NCBI GenBank assembly: GCA_041686375.1
Contig: JAWLEB010000003.1
Span: forward strand, 1 to 64,000
Length of the DNA: 64,000 nucleotides
Direction of reading: 5' to 3'
Source: JAGXLC01 sp041686375
Lineage (GTDB): Bacteria > Bacteroidota > Bacteroidia > Bacteroidales > UBA12077
Shown: positions 45,487 through 53,874 of the stretch, piece after piece
Layout: each line of letters starts with the position of its first letter
Position numbering within the stretch: position 1 is the first letter of the stretch
The notes under the pieces: model-generated
Told to the model about the DNA's origin: nothing
The model's database searches: none
The model's input: the letters and a program-made list of their open reading frames with translations, nothing else
Position numbers and translations under genes: made by a program

Positions 45487-47103
45487 TTAACTTTTATCTT
45501 TTCGTTTCCTAATGACTTCATCAACCAATTCCTTGTAGGATTCCTGCTCTTTTGCTTTTCTGCGAAGTTCTTCTTTTTCATGTTCTTTCTGTAATCCTTT
45601 TTTTAGACTCACGGCCATAACCAACAGAATCACAGCAAAAGGCAGGCCGGTTGCAATGGCTGCAGTTTGCAGGGCATTTAGACCACCAGCTATAAGCAAT
45701 ATTGCAGCAATCAATCCTTCCATGGTTGCCCAGAAAACCCTTTGGGTTACTGGCGACCGCAATTTTCCTCCTGAAGTAAATGCGTCAACTACCAAGGATC
45801 CTGAATCAGATGACGTTACGAAAAAGCTTATAACCAATACAATAGCTACAAAATTGGTGATGTTGGCTAACGGTAGGTTTTCAAATAGCTGATATATTGA
45901 AATAGCGATATTGTCCTTTACTTCTCTTGCAATATCTCCTACACCGTTTAATTCCATGAAAATTGCCGAACCTCCAAATGCCGATATCCAGAGGAATGTG
46001 AGAAGTGTTGGGACAATTAACACGCTCAGAACATATTCCTTAATAGTCCTTCCTTTTGAAATTCTGGCGATAAACATACCTACAAAGGGCGACCATGATA
46101 TCCACCATGACCAGTAAAATATTGTCCATTGATTTTGCCAGTTACTTTGTTGGTAACTTTCTGTCCATAGGCTTTTCTCAAAAAAAGAATTGATATAATT
46201 ACCCAGATTTTGTGCATATGAATCAAGGATATACACTGTAGGCCCGAGTATAAGGATAAAAACCAGGAGCAATGCCCCAAGGTTAATGTTCATTTCACTC
46301 AGTTTTTTTACACCGCGGTCTAATCCTGAAATCACAGAAATTGTTGCTGCTCCTGTTATTGAAGCAATAAGGATAACTTGTGTTTGTATATTGTCAGTAG
46401 TATTAAAAAGATGGCTAAATCCCGCACTAACCTGCTTAACTCCCAGCCCCAGAGAAGTCGCTAAACCGAATAATGTCGCGAGTACAGCTAAAATATCAAT
46501 AAGATCTCCTGGCCATTTATATACTTTTTCGCCCAGGAGCGGATAAAAAACTGACCTGAAAGCAAGCGGCATTTCTCTGTTGAACGAGAAGAATGCTATA
46601 GCCAGTCCAACTAAGGTATATATTGCCCATGCATGGAGTCCCCAGTGAAGAAAAGTTGTTTTCATTGCTTCCTGTGCAGCTTCGGCTGTATTTGCTTCTC
46701 CTACGGGAGGTTCTGTAAAATGAAAAATAGGCTCAGCAACACTCCAGAATAATATCCCGATTCCCATGCCAGCACTGAAAAGCATGGCAAACCATGCTCC
46801 ACGGCTAAACTCCGGCACAGATGCTCTTCCGCCAAGTCGTATTTTACCATACTTTGAGAAAGCAAAATAAATCGTGAAGAATAAGTAAACATTAACCAAT
46901 ATGACAAACAACCATCCAAAATTGTCTGAAATCCAGTTTTGAGTGTTGTTGAATACTGCTTCCATGCGCTCTCCGAGAATAATCGTGATGGCGATAAATA
47001 CTATGAGCAGTATTGTTGAAGTCCAAAAAACAGGGGGATGGATATCAAAATGTTTTTTTATTCCTTTTGGTGATGTTTTGGATTTATCGTCGGTATGTTT
47101 CAT
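45487..47103 (-). CDS. BCCT-family betaine/choline/carnitine transporter
   Basis: A 538-residue carrier with twelve hydrophobic segments. The family signatures ARGAWFAMLFSAGMGIGILFW (as GAWFAMLFSAGMGIGILFW), HWGLHAWAIYTLVGLA, FYWSWWISWSPFVGMFIARISKGRT (WSWWISWSPFVGMFIA) and TSSDSGSLVVDAFTSGG are all clear. It imports quaternary-ammonium solutes with Na+ or H+. The C-terminal tail is charged (KEHEKEELRRKAKEQE), the segment used for osmosensing in BetP. Flanking genes with gaps of 9 and 22 bp suggest an SDR-BCCT-Usp operon. Substrate not determined. Confidence 0.95.
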   Translation of the reverse strand: MKHTDDKSKTSPKGIKKHFDIHPPVFWTSTILLIVFIAITIILGERMEAVFNNTQNWISDNFGWLFVILVNVYLFFTIYFAFSKYGKIRLGGRASVPEFSRGAWFAMLFSAGMGIGILFWSVAEPIFHFTEPPVGEANTAEAAQEAMKTTFLHWGLHAWAIYTLVGLAIAFFSFNREMPLAFRSVFYPLLGEKVYKWPGDLIDILAVLATLFGLATSLGLGVKQVSAGFSHLFNTTDNIQTQVILIASITGAATISVISGLDRGVKKLSEMNINLGALLLVFILILGPTVYILDSYAQNLGNYINSFFEKSLWTESYQQSNWQNQWTIFYWSWWISWSPFVGMFIARISKGRTIKEYVLSVLIVPTLLTFLWISAFGGSAIFMELNGVGDIAREVKDNIAISIYQLFENLPLANITNFVAIVLVISFFVTSSDSGSLVVDAFTSGGKLRSPVTQRVFWATMEGLIAAILLIAGGLNALQTAAIATGLPFAVILLVMAVSLKKGLQKEHEKEELRRKAKEQESYKELVDEVIRKRKDKS

Positions 47104-47112
47104 GTGTAAGTT

Positions 47113-47928
47113 TTATTTCAAATACGCTTCAACCATTTTTTTACTAATTTCCCAGAGCTTATCTTGTTTATTTGTTTCATATGTAACAGTGGCTGAACTT
47201 TGTGGCATTTTGTTTACAAAATATTTACCTGTTACCTGATCAATTCCTTCGTAAGTAGCTACGTATAAAAGATTTTCTGCACCTTCTTTAACAGAACCAC
47301 CAATTCCACCCCAGTGGTTTTTTAATAATTTTGTGTTGATAACCCCCGGATGCAGACAATTAACAGTTGTTTGATCTTCTTTAAGACTACTCGCTAACTT
47401 GTAGGTGAATAAAATCTCACATAATTTTGATAAGGAGTATGCTTCGGATCCCTCGAAAGCTTGTTCTCCCTGAAGATTGTCAAAGTCAATAGCGGTAGAA
47501 TGCACCATTGAAGTGACATTAACTATTTTGCCTTTTTCCGATTTCTTGAGAAGGTCGAGTATAAGATTTGTTAAAAGAAAGTGTGAAAGGTAATTAATTT
47601 GAAACGTTTTTTCATATCCGTCTTCCGTTAGTTCCTTTTCTTTTAGAGCTACTCCCGCATTGTTAATGAGAATATCCAGTTTATCATATTTTTCTTTGAG
47701 TTTTTCTGCAAACTGAGATACATTTTTTAATGATTCAAAATCTGAAACAAAACCCTCAACACTTGCATCGTTCTTTGTTTCTTTTATTTCATTAATGGTT
47801 TGATTTACTTTCTCGTTACTTCTTCCGTGAATAATGATTTGATAATCAGCCAAAGCCATATCATAAGCTGTTTGTTTCCCTATGCCGTCCGTTGATCCCG
47901 TAATAAGAACTGTTTTTTTCATATTCAT
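47113..47928 (-). CDS. Short-chain dehydrogenase/reductase (SDR), classical/retinol-dehydrogenase-like
   Basis: An NAD(P)-dependent oxidoreductase of about 271 residues. The Rossmann motif is VLITGSTDGIGKQTAYDMA, NNAGVA is the adenine-site motif, and the catalytic triad is Ser in VNVTSMVHS, with YSLSK (Tyr and Lys, about residue 155). LHPGVINTKLL matches eukaryotic-type retinol dehydrogenase and WW-oxidoreductase relatives. The frame extends to 47949. The starts at 47928 and 47922 are both plausible. It heads the apparent operon with the BCCT carrier and Usp. Confidence 0.9.
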   Translation of the reverse strand: MNMKKTVLITGSTDGIGKQTAYDMALADYQIIIHGRSNEKVNQTINEIKETKNDASVEGFVSDFESLKNVSQFAEKLKEKYDKLDILINNAGVALKEKELTEDGYEKTFQINYLSHFLLTNLILDLLKKSEKGKIVNVTSMVHSTAIDFDNLQGEQAFEGSEAYSLSKLCEILFTYKLASSLKEDQTTVNCLHPGVINTKLLKNHWGGIGGSVKEGAENLLYVATYEGIDQVTGKYFVNKMPQSSATVTYETNKQDKLWEISKKMVEAYLK

Positions 47929-48056
47929 GTCTTTTTTTGGGTTTATCAATTTTCGATAAGCTAATTTGTTTAGTGTTTAAAGCTGTGTTTCCTTTCTATA
48001 TAATACTTTTCTTATTGACGGTCCATTTAAAGATAAAACATTGTGAGCAATTTCCC

Positions 48057-48087
48057 AAAAAAAAGCTGCCTTATAGAGAAGGCAGCT
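48057..48087 (-). terminator. Intrinsic terminator after tRNA-Val
   Basis: On the minus strand AGCTGCCTT pairs perfectly with AAGGCAGCT around CTCTAT, followed by eight T residues. It lies 9 bp beyond the tRNA 3' end, so the tRNA is a single-gene transcript. Confidence 0.9.
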
Positions 48088-48096
48088 ACAACTATG

Positions 48097-48171
48097 TGGG
48101 ATATGCTGGATTCGAACCAGCGACTTCTACCCTGTCAAGGTAGCGCTCTGAACCAACTGAGCTAATACCCC
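48097..48171 (-). tRNA. tRNA-Val (anticodon GAC)
   Basis: A 75-nt cloverleaf on the minus strand. The acceptor stem GGGGTAT pairs with ATATCCC with one G-T. The D arm holds AGCTCAGTTGG, the anticodon stem CTACC/GGTAG encloses TTGACAG (anticodon GAC, reading GUC/GUU valine codons), and the T arm has GGTTCGAATCC. The CCA end is not encoded. A strong terminator follows. Confidence 0.95.
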
Positions 48172-48362
48172 ATTCATTATTCGCTTACAAAGATACAAAT
48201 TTACTCAAAAAAAGTTATTGTCATTTGTTTAAATTCGGATTATTGGACATACAATACTGATTATTAGAATTTGTATAATTCTGTCTTTTGAATTGAGTCT
48301 TTATCTAAAAAACTTCCTATATTCGCAAAGTTTATTTTTTAAAAGATCAAAATTTAAGGTTC

Positions 48363-50120
48363 ATGTACAGAACACATAATTGCGGTGAATTAAGAATCGA
48401 ACATGTTAACGAGCATGTTACTCTAACCGGATGGATTCAGCGTATCAGAGAGTTAGGTGGAATGACCTTCATTACCCTGAGAGATAGATACGGTATAACT
48501 CAACTTGTTTTTGATGAAAACACTGCGATTACGATTAAAGAGCACCTTTCTGATTTAGGCAGGGAATATATTATAAAAGTAGACGGGGAGGTAGTGGAAA
48601 GATCAAGTAAAAATCCGCACATGCCCACTGGAGAAATAGAAGTGAGGGTTCAGAAGCTTGAGATTATAAATAAGTCGGAGATTCCTCCTTTTACCATTGA
48701 AAAAGAAACCGATGGGGGAGAAGAGTTGAGGATGAAGTATCGTTATCTTGATCTCAGGCGTGAGACAGTCAGGGAAAAGATGCTTTTAAGGCACAGGATG
48801 GCGCAGGAAATAAGAAAATACCTTGATAAGCAATCTTTTGTTGAAATAGAGACGCCATTTCTGATTAAATCAACTCCTGAAGGAGCACGTGATTTTGTTG
48901 TACCTTCAAGAATGAACCCCGGTGAGTTTTATGCTCTTCCTCAAAGTCCGCAGACTTTTAAACAACTGTTGATGATAGCTGGGTATGATAAGTATTTTCA
49001 GATTGTTAAATGTTTTAGAGACGAAGATCTCAGGGCTGATCGTCAGCCGGAATTTACTCAGTTGGATTGTGAAATGGCATTCGTTGATCAGGAAGATGTG
49101 CTGAATACTTTTGAGGGGTTAGCGAAATATTTATTCGAAGCAGTAAAAAAATATACCTATTCAGAAAAATTTCCGAGACTACAATATGATGATGCAATAA
49201 AGTATTATGGAACAGATAAACCCGATTTGAGGTTTGATATGAAAATTTCTGAAATTACCTCACTGGTGCAGGGAAAAGGGTTTAATGTCTTTGATAAAGC
49301 CGAATATATTGGAGGAATAACAGCTACCGGTTTAGCCGGATACAGCAGAAAGCAACTTGATGAGCTGACAGATTTTGTTCAAAAACCCCAGGTAGGAGCT
49401 AATGGATTGGTTTATGTTAAGTATAATGAAGATGGAACCTTTAAATCATCAGTTGATAAGTTTTTTGGAGAAGATGATTTTAAGGAATGGGCAAAAGCAC
49501 TTAATGCTACATTCGGGGATTTAATGCTCGTTTTAGCGGGACAAAAAATGCAAACATTGTCTGCTTTAGGTACGTTGCGTTTGGAGATGGGGGAGCGAAT
49601 AGGATTGAGAGATAAAAATCAGTTTGCTCCATTGTGGGTTGTAGATTTTCCTTTGCTGGAATGGGATGGGGAGGATCAACGATATTATGCTATGCATCAT
49701 CCATTTACTTCACCCAAAGATGAAGACATTGAGCTGTTTGAGACACAGCCTGGAAAGATGAGGGCTAATGCTTACGATTTCGTTATTAACGGAGTTGAGA
49801 TAGGAGGGGGATCTATTCGTATTCATAATCGTGACCTGCAGCAAAAGATGTTTAGAACACTGGGTATTAATGAGAAAGAAGCAGAAGAAAAATTTGGTTT
49901 TCTTTTGGATGCCTTTAAATACGGAGCTCCGCCTCATGGCGGCATCGCTTTTGGTTTCGACAGATGGTGTGCTGTCATGGGAGGTTCTGACTCTATACGG
50001 GATTATATTGCATTCCCGAAAAACAATGCTGGCCGGGACATTATGATTGATTCCCCATCAAAACTTGCCGAGGGGCAGCTTAAAGAACTGGGTATTAAAA
50101 TAGTACATATTCAGGGTTAA
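48363..50120 (+). CDS. aspS: Aspartyl-tRNA synthetase
   Basis: A class II synthetase of 585 residues with the bacterial plan: an OB-fold anticodon domain (about 1-105, WIQRIRELGGMTFITLRDRYG), the catalytic core with motif 1 around FVEIETPFLIKSTPEGARDF, motif 2 in FRDEDLRADRQPEFTQLDCE, an inserted GAD domain (about 280-420), and motif 3 in GIAFGFDRW near residue 530. It charges tRNA-Asp. Whether it also accepts tRNA-Asn cannot be read from sequence by eye. It has its own upstream region with a possible TATATTCG -7 element and stands alone. Confidence 0.97.
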   Translation: MYRTHNCGELRIEHVNEHVTLTGWIQRIRELGGMTFITLRDRYGITQLVFDENTAITIKEHLSDLGREYIIKVDGEVVERSSKNPHMPTGEIEVRVQKLEIINKSEIPPFTIEKETDGGEELRMKYRYLDLRRETVREKMLLRHRMAQEIRKYLDKQSFVEIETPFLIKSTPEGARDFVVPSRMNPGEFYALPQSPQTFKQLLMIAGYDKYFQIVKCFRDEDLRADRQPEFTQLDCEMAFVDQEDVLNTFEGLAKYLFEAVKKYTYSEKFPRLQYDDAIKYYGTDKPDLRFDMKISEITSLVQGKGFNVFDKAEYIGGITATGLAGYSRKQLDELTDFVQKPQVGANGLVYVKYNEDGTFKSSVDKFFGEDDFKEWAKALNATFGDLMLVLAGQKMQTLSALGTLRLEMGERIGLRDKNQFAPLWVVDFPLLEWDGEDQRYYAMHHPFTSPKDEDIELFETQPGKMRANAYDFVINGVEIGGGSIRIHNRDLQQKMFRTLGINEKEAEEKFGFLLDAFKYGAPPHGGIAFGFDRWCAVMGGSDSIRDYIAFPKNNAGRDIMIDSPSKLAEGQLKELGIKIVHIQG

Positions 50121-50272
50121 AGAGAAAAATTGTTGAATAACATATGTTTTGTCTTAATTTTTTTTGCCAAGGTTGATTCTTTATATATTATTTGTTCATA
50201 ACTTTGCAATTGTATGAATGTTTTTAAGTTTATTAAACCAGTTCTTTTACAGCATAAAAAAATATTTGCATT

Positions 50273-50602
50273 ATGCTAGCAGTCAACTATGATCAAGACT
50301 ATTGCCGCCTCTCTTTTCCAAAGTTAATGAAGTTTAACATTCACAATGCTAAAGAAGTAGAACAAGATCTCATGCAATACATTTGTAAACCACATTCGTG
50401 TGTCGTATTGGATATGAAAAGTGTTGCATTTGTTGATAGCTCAGCATTTGAATGTTTGTTGAATATTGAGCGGAATGCAAAAATCTATAATGCGGAATTT
50501 AGATTAGAAAGGGTATCCGATGACATACTTGATATTATTAAAGTTGTTCAGTTGGATAATGTTTTTAATATAATTACCGAAGAAGAATCCGAGGCTTCCT
50601 AA
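50273..50602 (+). CDS. STAS-domain protein (anti-sigma-factor-antagonist-like)
   Basis: A 109-residue single STAS domain. CVVLDMKSVAFVDSSAFECLLNIER carries the DxSSAF loop (serine at about residue 60 that is phosphorylated in SpoIIAA-type proteins) and the C-terminal helix and acidic tail follow. STAS proteins bind partner kinases or regulators, or sense nucleotides or lipids. No anti-sigma kinase or phosphatase gene lies nearby, so the circuit is not visible here. A terminator-like hairpin follows 24 bp after the stop. Confidence 0.85.
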   Translation: MLAVNYDQDYCRLSFPKLMKFNIHNAKEVEQDLMQYICKPHSCVVLDMKSVAFVDSSAFECLLNIERNAKIYNAEFRLERVSDDILDIIKVVQLDNVFNIITEEESEAS

Positions 50603-50626
50603 AAAGTTTTATAAGTTGCTTGGTTG

Positions 50627-50665
50627 AAAATCAGTCCTTACCCTTTATCCGGGACTACTGATTTT
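50627..50665 (+). terminator. Terminator-like hairpin after the STAS gene
   Basis: AAAATCAGT (50627-50635) pairs perfectly with ACTGATTTT (50657-50665). CC/GG pairs extend inward. The right arm ends in four T residues but no longer T-run follows, so strength is uncertain. Confidence 0.5.
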
Positions 50666-50817
50666 GAGCATATTATCCGATAATTCCCCTTACTAGGCAA
50701 AAAGTTACTGACAATTTATTTATTGAATCTTGTTTTCAGCGATACAACGTCAAAAAAATAGAAAGATAAAATATTGTTTGGCCAAACCTACGTATAGCTT
50801 TGGTGTGGAAATATGTT

Positions 50818-51168
50818 TTATTGATTTTCTTCATTTAGAGCTTCCCAATATTCTAGTGCCCTTCGTGTATGTGGGATGACAATTGTCCCACCAACCAGAT
50901 TAGCGACGGCAAATATTTCGTACATCTCCTCATTACTTATCTTTTGTTCATGGCATTGGTCTAAATGGTATTTTATACAATCATCACAACGTAATACCAT
51001 AGATGCTACAAGCCCCAGCATTTCTTTTGTTCTTGTAGATAAAGCGCCCTCCATATAGGTATTGGTATCAAGGTTGATAATACGCTTGAGGATTTTATTA
51101 TCAGTCTCAAGCATTTTACTGTTCATTTTATCCCTGTACTCTCTGAATTCATTTATCAGTTTGCTCAT
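50818..51168 (-). CDS. Carboxymuconolactone decarboxylase/AhpD-family protein
   Basis: A 116-residue helical protein of the CMD/AhpD family. TRTKEMLGLVASMVLRCDDCIKYHLDQC contains the CxxCxxxH motif (RCDDCIKYH, about residues 61-69) that acts in peroxidase or disulfide reactions in AhpD relatives. Single-gene homologues are common and their substrates unknown. It starts 12 bp after the miaB stop on the same strand, so it is probably expressed with miaB. Confidence 0.85.
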   Translation of the reverse strand: MSKLINEFREYRDKMNSKMLETDNKILKRIINLDTNTYMEGALSTRTKEMLGLVASMVLRCDDCIKYHLDQCHEQKISNEEMYEIFAVANLVGGTIVIPHTRRALEYWEALNEENQ

Positions 51169-51180
51169 AATAGTATGTTT

Positions 51181-52518
51181 TTATTTTACAATTTCTCCTA
51201 TCAGTGTACCTGAAGTACTATCTGTAACTTTAACAATAGTAAAGTCCCCGATATTTTTATCTTTTTTAGGAAATACAATTACCTGATTTTGTGAATTTCG
51301 GCCGGCGTATTGATTGTCTGATTTTTTTGATATGCCGTCAATAAGCACAGTAAAGGCTTTGCCAACTGCCTTTTTTTTATTTTCCTGTGAAAGCTTATTT
51401 TGTAGTTCAATCACCTCGTTGAGTCGTCTTTTTTTGACATCCTCAGGTACATCATCTTGCATTTTTCTGGCCGCCTTCGTTCCAGGGCGTTCAGAATATT
51501 TAAACATATATGCAAAATCATAATTCGCATATTCCATCAATGATAAAGTTTCTTGATGGTATTCTTCCGTCTCTCCGCTAAATCCGGTCATTATATCTGT
51601 TGTTATTTCACAGTCAGGCAAGTATTTTCTAATGGCATCTATTCTATTCATATACCACTCGCGGCTGTATCCCCGGTTCATCTGATTTAAAATTTTTGTG
51701 CTACCTGATTGCACCGGCAAATGAATATGTCTGCATATATTTTCATGATTGCTCATTACTTTAAGAACATCATTTGACAAGTCTTTCGGATGAGATGTGG
51801 AAAAACGGATACGCAGTGAATGAAAACTGGTTGCAATATGGTTAAGTAACCGGGCAAAATCCATGTTTTTATTGTTATCTCCCCATTGATAAGAGTCCAC
51901 ATTTTGGCCAATAAGTGTAATCTCCTTGTAACCCCTTTTTTCGAGCTGCGCGATTTCATTAACAATGGTTTCCGGCGCCCTGCTACGTTCCCTTCCTCTT
52001 ACAAAAGGCACAATACAGTAGGAACACATATTATTGCATCCTCGCATGATAGAGATGAAAGCTGATAATTTATTTTTATCGGTTCTTACAGGTAAAATAT
52101 CACCATAAGTTTCTTCTTTTGAGAGGATGGTATTAACACCTTTTTGTCCGGTTTCAACATTGTTTAGAAGTTTTGGTAAATCGCGGTATGCATCCGGGCC
52201 TACCACAAGGTCTACACTTTTTTCTTTATCAATAAGCTTTTCCTTGAGTCGTTCCGCCATACAGCCTATAACACCAACTTTAACGGAAGAATTCTGCTCT
52301 TTAACCTGGCGAAATACGTCAAGCCTTCCCCATATCCTTTGTTCTGCATTTTCTCGTATAGAACAAGTATTAACCAGTATCAGCTCAGCTTCTGACATGT
52401 GGGGTGTTGCCTCATAGCCGTTATCCTTCATGATAGAGCCCACTACTTCACTATCTGCTACATTCATCTGGCAGCCATATGTTTCTATATAGTACTTCTT
52501 CTTTTCTTTTGGGTTCAT
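51181..52518 (-). CDS. miaB: tRNA methylthiotransferase MiaB
   Basis: A radical-SAM enzyme that adds a methylthio group to isopentenyl-A37 of tRNA. The N-terminal UPF0004 domain has cluster cysteines in YGCQMNVADSE, NTCSIRENAEQR and IGCMAERLK. The radical-SAM CxxxCxxC is RGCNNMCSYCIVPFVRGRERSR (CNNMCSYC), HLPVQSGSTKILNQMNRGY follows, and a TRAM domain ends the protein. The 445 residues fit, but the N-terminus before YYIETYGC is only ten residues. Its ATG belongs to repeat copy B, which abuts the gene. An older start could have been displaced. CMD/AhpD follows. Confidence 0.96.
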   Translation of the reverse strand: MNPKEKKKYYIETYGCQMNVADSEVVGSIMKDNGYEATPHMSEAELILVNTCSIRENAEQRIWGRLDVFRQVKEQNSSVKVGVIGCMAERLKEKLIDKEKSVDLVVGPDAYRDLPKLLNNVETGQKGVNTILSKEETYGDILPVRTDKNKLSAFISIMRGCNNMCSYCIVPFVRGRERSRAPETIVNEIAQLEKRGYKEITLIGQNVDSYQWGDNNKNMDFARLLNHIATSFHSLRIRFSTSHPKDLSNDVLKVMSNHENICRHIHLPVQSGSTKILNQMNRGYSREWYMNRIDAIRKYLPDCEITTDIMTGFSGETEEYHQETLSLMEYANYDFAYMFKYSERPGTKAARKMQDDVPEDVKKRRLNEVIELQNKLSQENKKKAVGKAFTVLIDGISKKSDNQYAGRNSQNQVIVFPKKDKNIGDFTIVKVTDSTSGTLIGEIVK

Positions 52519-52657
52519 TTGGATAAAGTTAGATTATTAATTTCATTCTCTGAGGCTTATTACTGCTAAAGTCATAATTTGTTGATTATGCAACTTCTAG
52601 AACCCTCATGGTTTATACATAGGCTTTTGTCTACGCTAATGGATGAGGGTTTTATTG
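52514..52657 (-). repeat. Dispersed repeat, copy B, adjoining miaB
   Basis: From ACCCTCATCC (52650) to TTTATCCAAATGAA (52514) the copy is exactly 137 bp, as in A and C. It is more diverged in the middle but keeps a perfect 9-bp inverted repeat (AACCCTCAT with ATGAGGGTT) and the 3' end. The ATG at its end is the miaB start codon. Confidence 0.85.
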
Positions 52658-52876
52658 ATAATAAAATGCTTTAGTTTACGCTCTAATTAATAGAAAAAGC
52701 ACCTTTAATTAAAGTAGTATTTTAATGCAAAATTATATTAAGCATTTAAGTTTTCATAGCATTTTTTGTATAAACTAAAAATAAATGTTGAGACAAGGAG
52801 TGCATCCGGTTAGGTATTATAATCTTAAAACTAAAATTTTTATCTTTATGCAATAATTTTAAAAGGAGTTTGACTT

Positions 52877-53626
52877 ATGGCTGGTCACAGTAAATGGGCA
52901 AATATAAAGCGAAGAAAAGAAGCACAGGATGCTAAGCGATCGAAAGTTTTTACACGGGCAGTAAAAGAGATAAGTGCAGCAGTTAAAGAGGGAGGAGATG
53001 ATCCTGAATCTAATTCACGCCTGCGTACTGCTATTCAGAATGCCAAAGGGGTCAATTTGCCAAAGGACAGAATTGAAAAGGCGATAAAAAAAGCAAGCAG
53101 TGATGGGAGCCAGCTTGAGAAAGTGGCTTATGAAGGATATTCTGCAGGGGGAATTGCTATTTATGTAGAATGTCTGACGGATAATAATAACAGGACAGTA
53201 AGCAGTATTCGTTCTATATTTACTAAGCATGGTGGGAGTTTAGGTAAAAAAGGTTCTATCAATTATTTATTTGACAGAAAGGGAATTTTTACTATCCCTA
53301 AAGCTGAGGAGATGGATCTTGAAGAACTGGAACTGGAGCTTATTGATGCCGGCGCTGAGGATATTGAAGTGGAAGATGACTTTTTAACTGTATCAACAGC
53401 GCTGGAGGATTTTGGAGCAGTTCAGAAAAAGATAGAAGAACTTAATATAGAACCGGAAAATTCTTCTCTGCAAATGATTCCAAAGGCCACAAAGAAGGTG
53501 GATCTGGATTCTGCCCTGAAAGTTATGAAAATGATTGATGCCTTTGAAGAAGATGATGATGTACAAGCAGTTTACCACAATATGGAGCTTACAGATGAAC
53601 TACAGCAAGCGTTGGATAAACAGTAA
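52877..53626 (+). CDS. YebC/PmpR-family transcriptional and translational regulator
   Basis: A 249-residue YebC protein. It begins with the invariant AGHSKWANIKRRKEAQDAKRSK (as AGHSKWANIKRRK), followed by RIEKAIKKAS, YEGYSAGGIAIYVECLTDN, NRTVSSIRSIFTKHGG and SINYLFDRKGIF. Family members bind DNA as transcription factors or, in recent work on relatives, relieve ribosome stalling at proline stretches. A good Shine-Dalgarno, AAAGGAG, lies 8 bases before the ATG. It is monocistronic. Confidence 0.95.
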   Translation: MAGHSKWANIKRRKEAQDAKRSKVFTRAVKEISAAVKEGGDDPESNSRLRTAIQNAKGVNLPKDRIEKAIKKASSDGSQLEKVAYEGYSAGGIAIYVECLTDNNNRTVSSIRSIFTKHGGSLGKKGSINYLFDRKGIFTIPKAEEMDLEELELELIDAGAEDIEVEDDFLTVSTALEDFGAVQKKIEELNIEPENSSLQMIPKATKKVDLDSALKVMKMIDAFEEDDDVQAVYHNMELTDELQQALDKQ

Positions 53627-53874
53627 TATAAACTGCGATAAAATATTTTGAACAGATACGGCTATTAATACTGAAAGACCGTATTCTTATGACAGAAACT
53701 TTAAAATTAAGCATTACTTATATTTATATAATAATGAATTATCTTTTTTCATTTAAAATTTTCTTGTTTAGATGAAGATAAAAAATTTTGTTTATGAGTG
53801 TCTAAAGAGAATATCAATTAAACTAACTACAGTTTCTTGCATCTAATAGTAAGTTAATTCCTAAAATATGAGCC

